IMG/VR virus record: IMGVR_UViG_3300035698_017217
Span: 1-60,186 of that record
Length of the DNA stretch: 60,186 nt
Direction: 5' to 3' (one strand)
From: a virus
Part shown: piece after piece, positions 57,936 to 60,186 of the stretch
Position numbering within the stretch: position 1 is the first letter of the stretch
Layout of the letters: each line of letters starts with the position of its first letter
The notes under the pieces: model-generated
What the model was told of the DNA's origin: nothing
The model's input: only the letters and a program-made list of their open reading frames with translations
Database searches by the model: none
Program-made: the position numbers and the translations under genes

Positions 57936-59285
57936 ATGGCATTTTTGGCGACTTCGGTAATAGAAGTACAAACCGGTGGGAGTGATTCTAACGGTGGCGG
58001 ATTTGATGCTACCGGTTTGCCATCTGGGGTTGATTACTCGCAGCAATCGGGTGCCCAAGCCACGCTTACTTCATTAAGTGCAATCAATGCTTCTGATGCT
58101 ACAAAAATAGATGTAAGTAGTATTGATTATTCTTGTGGTATTGTCGATATTGGGAATTTCTTTCAGATGCTTACTGGCGGTACTCCCGGATTTTATCGCA
58201 TTACTGCCCAAGCAGGACAGGTATGGACATTAGACAGAACTTGTGGATCTACCGGAGCTACAATAACCGGTAGAATGGGTGGAGCGTTGGCGTCACCGGG
58301 CATGGGTGGTAAGTTTTGTGCCGATCATGGTGTGCATAAAATGAAAATGTATATCAAGTCTGGAACTTACAACTTGTCCAGTGCGGGTGTTAATGTTGTT
58401 GGTGGTGTATTCTCGACCGCTGTTGGTAATTTGGCGAACAAGGGACTACATATACAGGGATATGATACTGACAGAACGGTAATATCCTCTGGAAACAGAC
58501 CCACTATAAATGCTAATGGTTATTCCCCCACACAGATGTTTTATTTGAATGGAACTGTGAATAACCATCAGAACCTAACTAATATGATACTTGATGGAGA
58601 CAACCAATCACTTACGTATGCTGCTGCAAGTGATGGTGCTTTCTACGCAGTTTTGAATAATGTGCTAATAAGAAATTGTGATGGTACTGCTGCTTGTTAT
58701 GCTTTTGATGTTCACGGATGTAAGGTTGAGGATTGTAACGCTAATGGATTTGATGCTTGTCGAGGGATGACCAACTGTTGGGCTGATAACTGTACTGGCC
58801 GTGGATTCAACAATGACTTGACATACACGTATGGTACTAATTGCATATCATCTAATTGTGATATTGGGTATTATTTTGGTCGATATGCTTACCTCAATAA
58901 CTGCATTAGTTATAACAGTGACACGGTTGGTTTTCGCTTGCTATATCACGAACAATTGAATAACTGTATTGCTGTATTAGATGGCACATATGCTTATGAT
59001 GTTTATAGTTCTGACCAAACAAATTATCTACGCAATTGTGCGTCATACAATGCAGCCAGTGGTAGGATTGATGTTACTGATTACCCATATGATTTTGATC
59101 CAATAACTCTATCCGCTGACCCATTTATTGCTGCAGCCAATGGGGATTTCCGGTTGAACGATGCAGCGGGCGGTGGGATGTTATGTAAACGGGCCGGGCT
59201 TGGAATTCCCGGACAACTATGGACACCTGACGTCGGATCTAGCATGTCAGGAATACAATTGCTTGGATTAGTAAATACACCGTAG
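57936..59285 (+). CDS. Right-handed beta-helix tail protein
   Basis: 449 aa. After an N-terminal TGGSDSNGGGF region, the middle repeats short strands ending in Asn/Cys (NMILDG, NCDGTAA, NCISYNS, NNCIAVL), about 20-25 residues each, typical of parallel beta-helix spikes. Such proteins bind or cleave surface polysaccharide. Many Asn ladders; catalytic residues not identified. Confidence 0.75.
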   Translation: MAFLATSVIEVQTGGSDSNGGGFDATGLPSGVDYSQQSGAQATLTSLSAINASDATKIDVSSIDYSCGIVDIGNFFQMLTGGTPGFYRITAQAGQVWTLDRTCGSTGATITGRMGGALASPGMGGKFCADHGVHKMKMYIKSGTYNLSSAGVNVVGGVFSTAVGNLANKGLHIQGYDTDRTVISSGNRPTINANGYSPTQMFYLNGTVNNHQNLTNMILDGDNQSLTYAAASDGAFYAVLNNVLIRNCDGTAACYAFDVHGCKVEDCNANGFDACRGMTNCWADNCTGRGFNNDLTYTYGTNCISSNCDIGYYFGRYAYLNNCISYNSDTVGFRLLYHEQLNNCIAVLDGTYAYDVYSSDQTNYLRNCASYNAASGRIDVTDYPYDFDPITLSADPFIAAANGDFRLNDAAGGGMLCKRAGLGIPGQLWTPDVGSSMSGIQLLGLVNTP

Positions 59286-59324
59286 CAACGTAAAACAGTA
59301 CTCAAATTAGATAGGAATAAAGAC

Positions 59325-59639
59325 ATGGCCAGTTACGAAACCCTTTACACCATACTCAATTCGCCAGTAGGGTCACAGCCGTTATGGCGGCAGGTTTACG
59401 TGGCTATTCTCAAAGCGTCCACTGATATCCGCAATGAGGCTGGGGCTACCGAAAATCACGCCAACCGTATGCTGTGGGCCGAACAAGCGGAGCAAGACGC
59501 AGCTTCAAAAGTCAACGAAATGCGAGAGCGGGTAATGGAAAATACCACAATCCAAGCTGCCCCGAATAACGCCTTGGATGGCGATATTCAATTCGTCGTT
59601 AACAGTCTTATTGACACCTTTGCAACCGGAGCAAGCTAA
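59325..59639 (+). CDS. Conserved phage virion-region protein
   Basis: 104 aa, helical, A/N/E-rich; begins near PLWRQVYVAILKASTDIRNE. GC content rises here compared with the replication region. Role unknown. Confidence 0.6.
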   Translation: MASYETLYTILNSPVGSQPLWRQVYVAILKASTDIRNEAGATENHANRMLWAEQAEQDAASKVNEMRERVMENTTIQAAPNNALDGDIQFVVNSLIDTFATGAS

Positions 59640-59640
59640 C

Positions 59641-60078
59641 ATGGCAACAACATTCCCATGGGAAGCTGCCACTAGTCGCAGTACGGGCATCTCAGCCACT
59701 ACGCTAGCCGATGGTGCTAATCTATTATCGAGTGAAATTGATAATGGAACCAATCTTGACGATATGTTGGCATTGGAATTACGCTTCACAAGCGATCCTG
59801 CACCATCGGCATACAAGCCGGTTGAGGTGTATTTAATTATGGATCTCACTTCCGCCGATTATGATGATGGTGATGCAACACCAACCGACCCGGCTGGTTT
59901 GCCTGTGGCTTCATTTTTAGCACGTAATATCACAGCAGCACAGTCGCCACAAAGCCCATACCACATTCCCATTCCACCGTTTCCGTTTAAGTTATTGTTA
60001 AAATCTGAGTTGGGAGTAGCCGCAACAGCGGTGACTCTCAAAGCGTATACATACAAACGGGAAGCCGTAACCACCTAA
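59641..60078 (+). CDS. Virion-type beta protein
   Basis: 145 aa from ATG 59641, two bases after the previous stop. LALELRFTSDPAPSAYKPVEVYLIMDL and PFKLLLKSELGVAATAVTLKAYTY look like a beta-sandwich typical of tail or capsid accessory proteins. Unassigned. Confidence 0.6.
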   Translation: MATTFPWEAATSRSTGISATTLADGANLLSSEIDNGTNLDDMLALELRFTSDPAPSAYKPVEVYLIMDLTSADYDDGDATPTDPAGLPVASFLARNITAAQSPQSPYHIPIPPFPFKLLLKSELGVAATAVTLKAYTYKREAVTT

Positions 60079-60186
60079 TGAGTCTACACCGGCCAACCAT
60101 TGCTGAAATTTATTCCGTTGCCCAAACCCGTGGGCAAAGCGGAGAAAATCCGTGGGCATGGGATGGATTAACCGATTATTGGAATG
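60078..60186 (+). CDS. 3'-partial virion gene
   Basis: Starts at ATG 60078 overlapping the previous stop by one base and runs off the window (MSLHRPTIAEIYS...). Too short to assign. Confidence 0.5.
   Translation, partial: MSLHRPTIAEIYSVAQTRGQSGENPWAWDGLTDYWN

Overview
The window is part of a large tailed-phage (Caudoviricetes) genome. It is AT-rich, very tightly packed, and every gene I accept lies on the + strand. Most genes overlap by ATGA or sit a few bases apart behind clear GGAG/AGGAG ribosome sites. Phage origin is shown by a terminase pair, a beta-helix tail protein, a near-complete replisome and many tiny unknown genes. No integrase, lysis cassette, capsid or portal gene is visible, so lifestyle is unresolved. 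The host cannot be named. Secreted Pro-linker and Cys-rich proteins at the right end and a papain-like protease hint at an environmental Gram-negative host, but this is a weak inference.

Layout. (1) 1-668: end of a Ser-rich/Cys-rich virion-type protein. (2) 665-11561: a sugar/glycan island with a radical SAM protein, at least four glycosyltransferase-like genes, a Maf/MptE-like protein, a cupin, FkbM and Methyltransf_24-type methyltransferases, a sulfotransferase-like protein and a KdsB-like cytidylyltransferase. (3) 11599-26146: an accessory/early region of small unknown genes, many preceded by copies of one conserved promoter-plus-leader module, with a sigma-like factor, an SNF2 helicase, a primase, DUF932, and a lone MutS domain I. 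(4) 26355-48492: the replication/recombination core. It holds a lambda-O-like initiator with palindromic iterons inside its own gene, a probable helicase loader, a DnaB-type helicase, CsrA, a sliding clamp, a UDG-exonuclease protein, an HNH protein, a family A polymerase domain, tRNA-like RNAs, an AAA+ clamp loader, SSB, RecA, UDP-glucose dehydrogenase, a 5'-3' exonuclease, an apparently circularly permuted RuvC, an SbcC split around SbcD, an RNA polymerase alpha-CTD-like protein, ParB-like and TAGT-like proteins and a RarA C-terminal-like protein. (5) 48525-54575: small membrane and zinc proteins, terminase small and large subunits, and a GC-rich structured-RNA/tRNA-like block. (6) 54664-60186: exported and virion-associated proteins, including a cysteine peptidase and a right-handed beta-helix protein.

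How it fits together. The phage appears to replicate its DNA largely with its own proteins: origin/initiator, loader, helicase, primase, polymerase, clamp, loader ATPase, SSB, and recombination and repair enzymes. It probably redirects host gene expression at two levels: transcription (sigma-like factor, alpha-CTD-like protein, two classes of promoter-like repeat) and translation (CsrA, tRNA-like RNAs). UDP-glucose dehydrogenase next to replication genes, together with a ParB-like/TAGT-like pair, suggests a sugar-based DNA or surface modification.

The strongest candidates for new biology are four abnormally long tRNA-like RNAs with internal inserts, the permuted RuvC resolvase, the three-piece Rad50/SbcC, the split UDG-exo/polymerase around an HNH gene, the iteron origin inside the initiator gene, the CsrA gene hidden in front of the clamp, and the modular early-gene cassettes.
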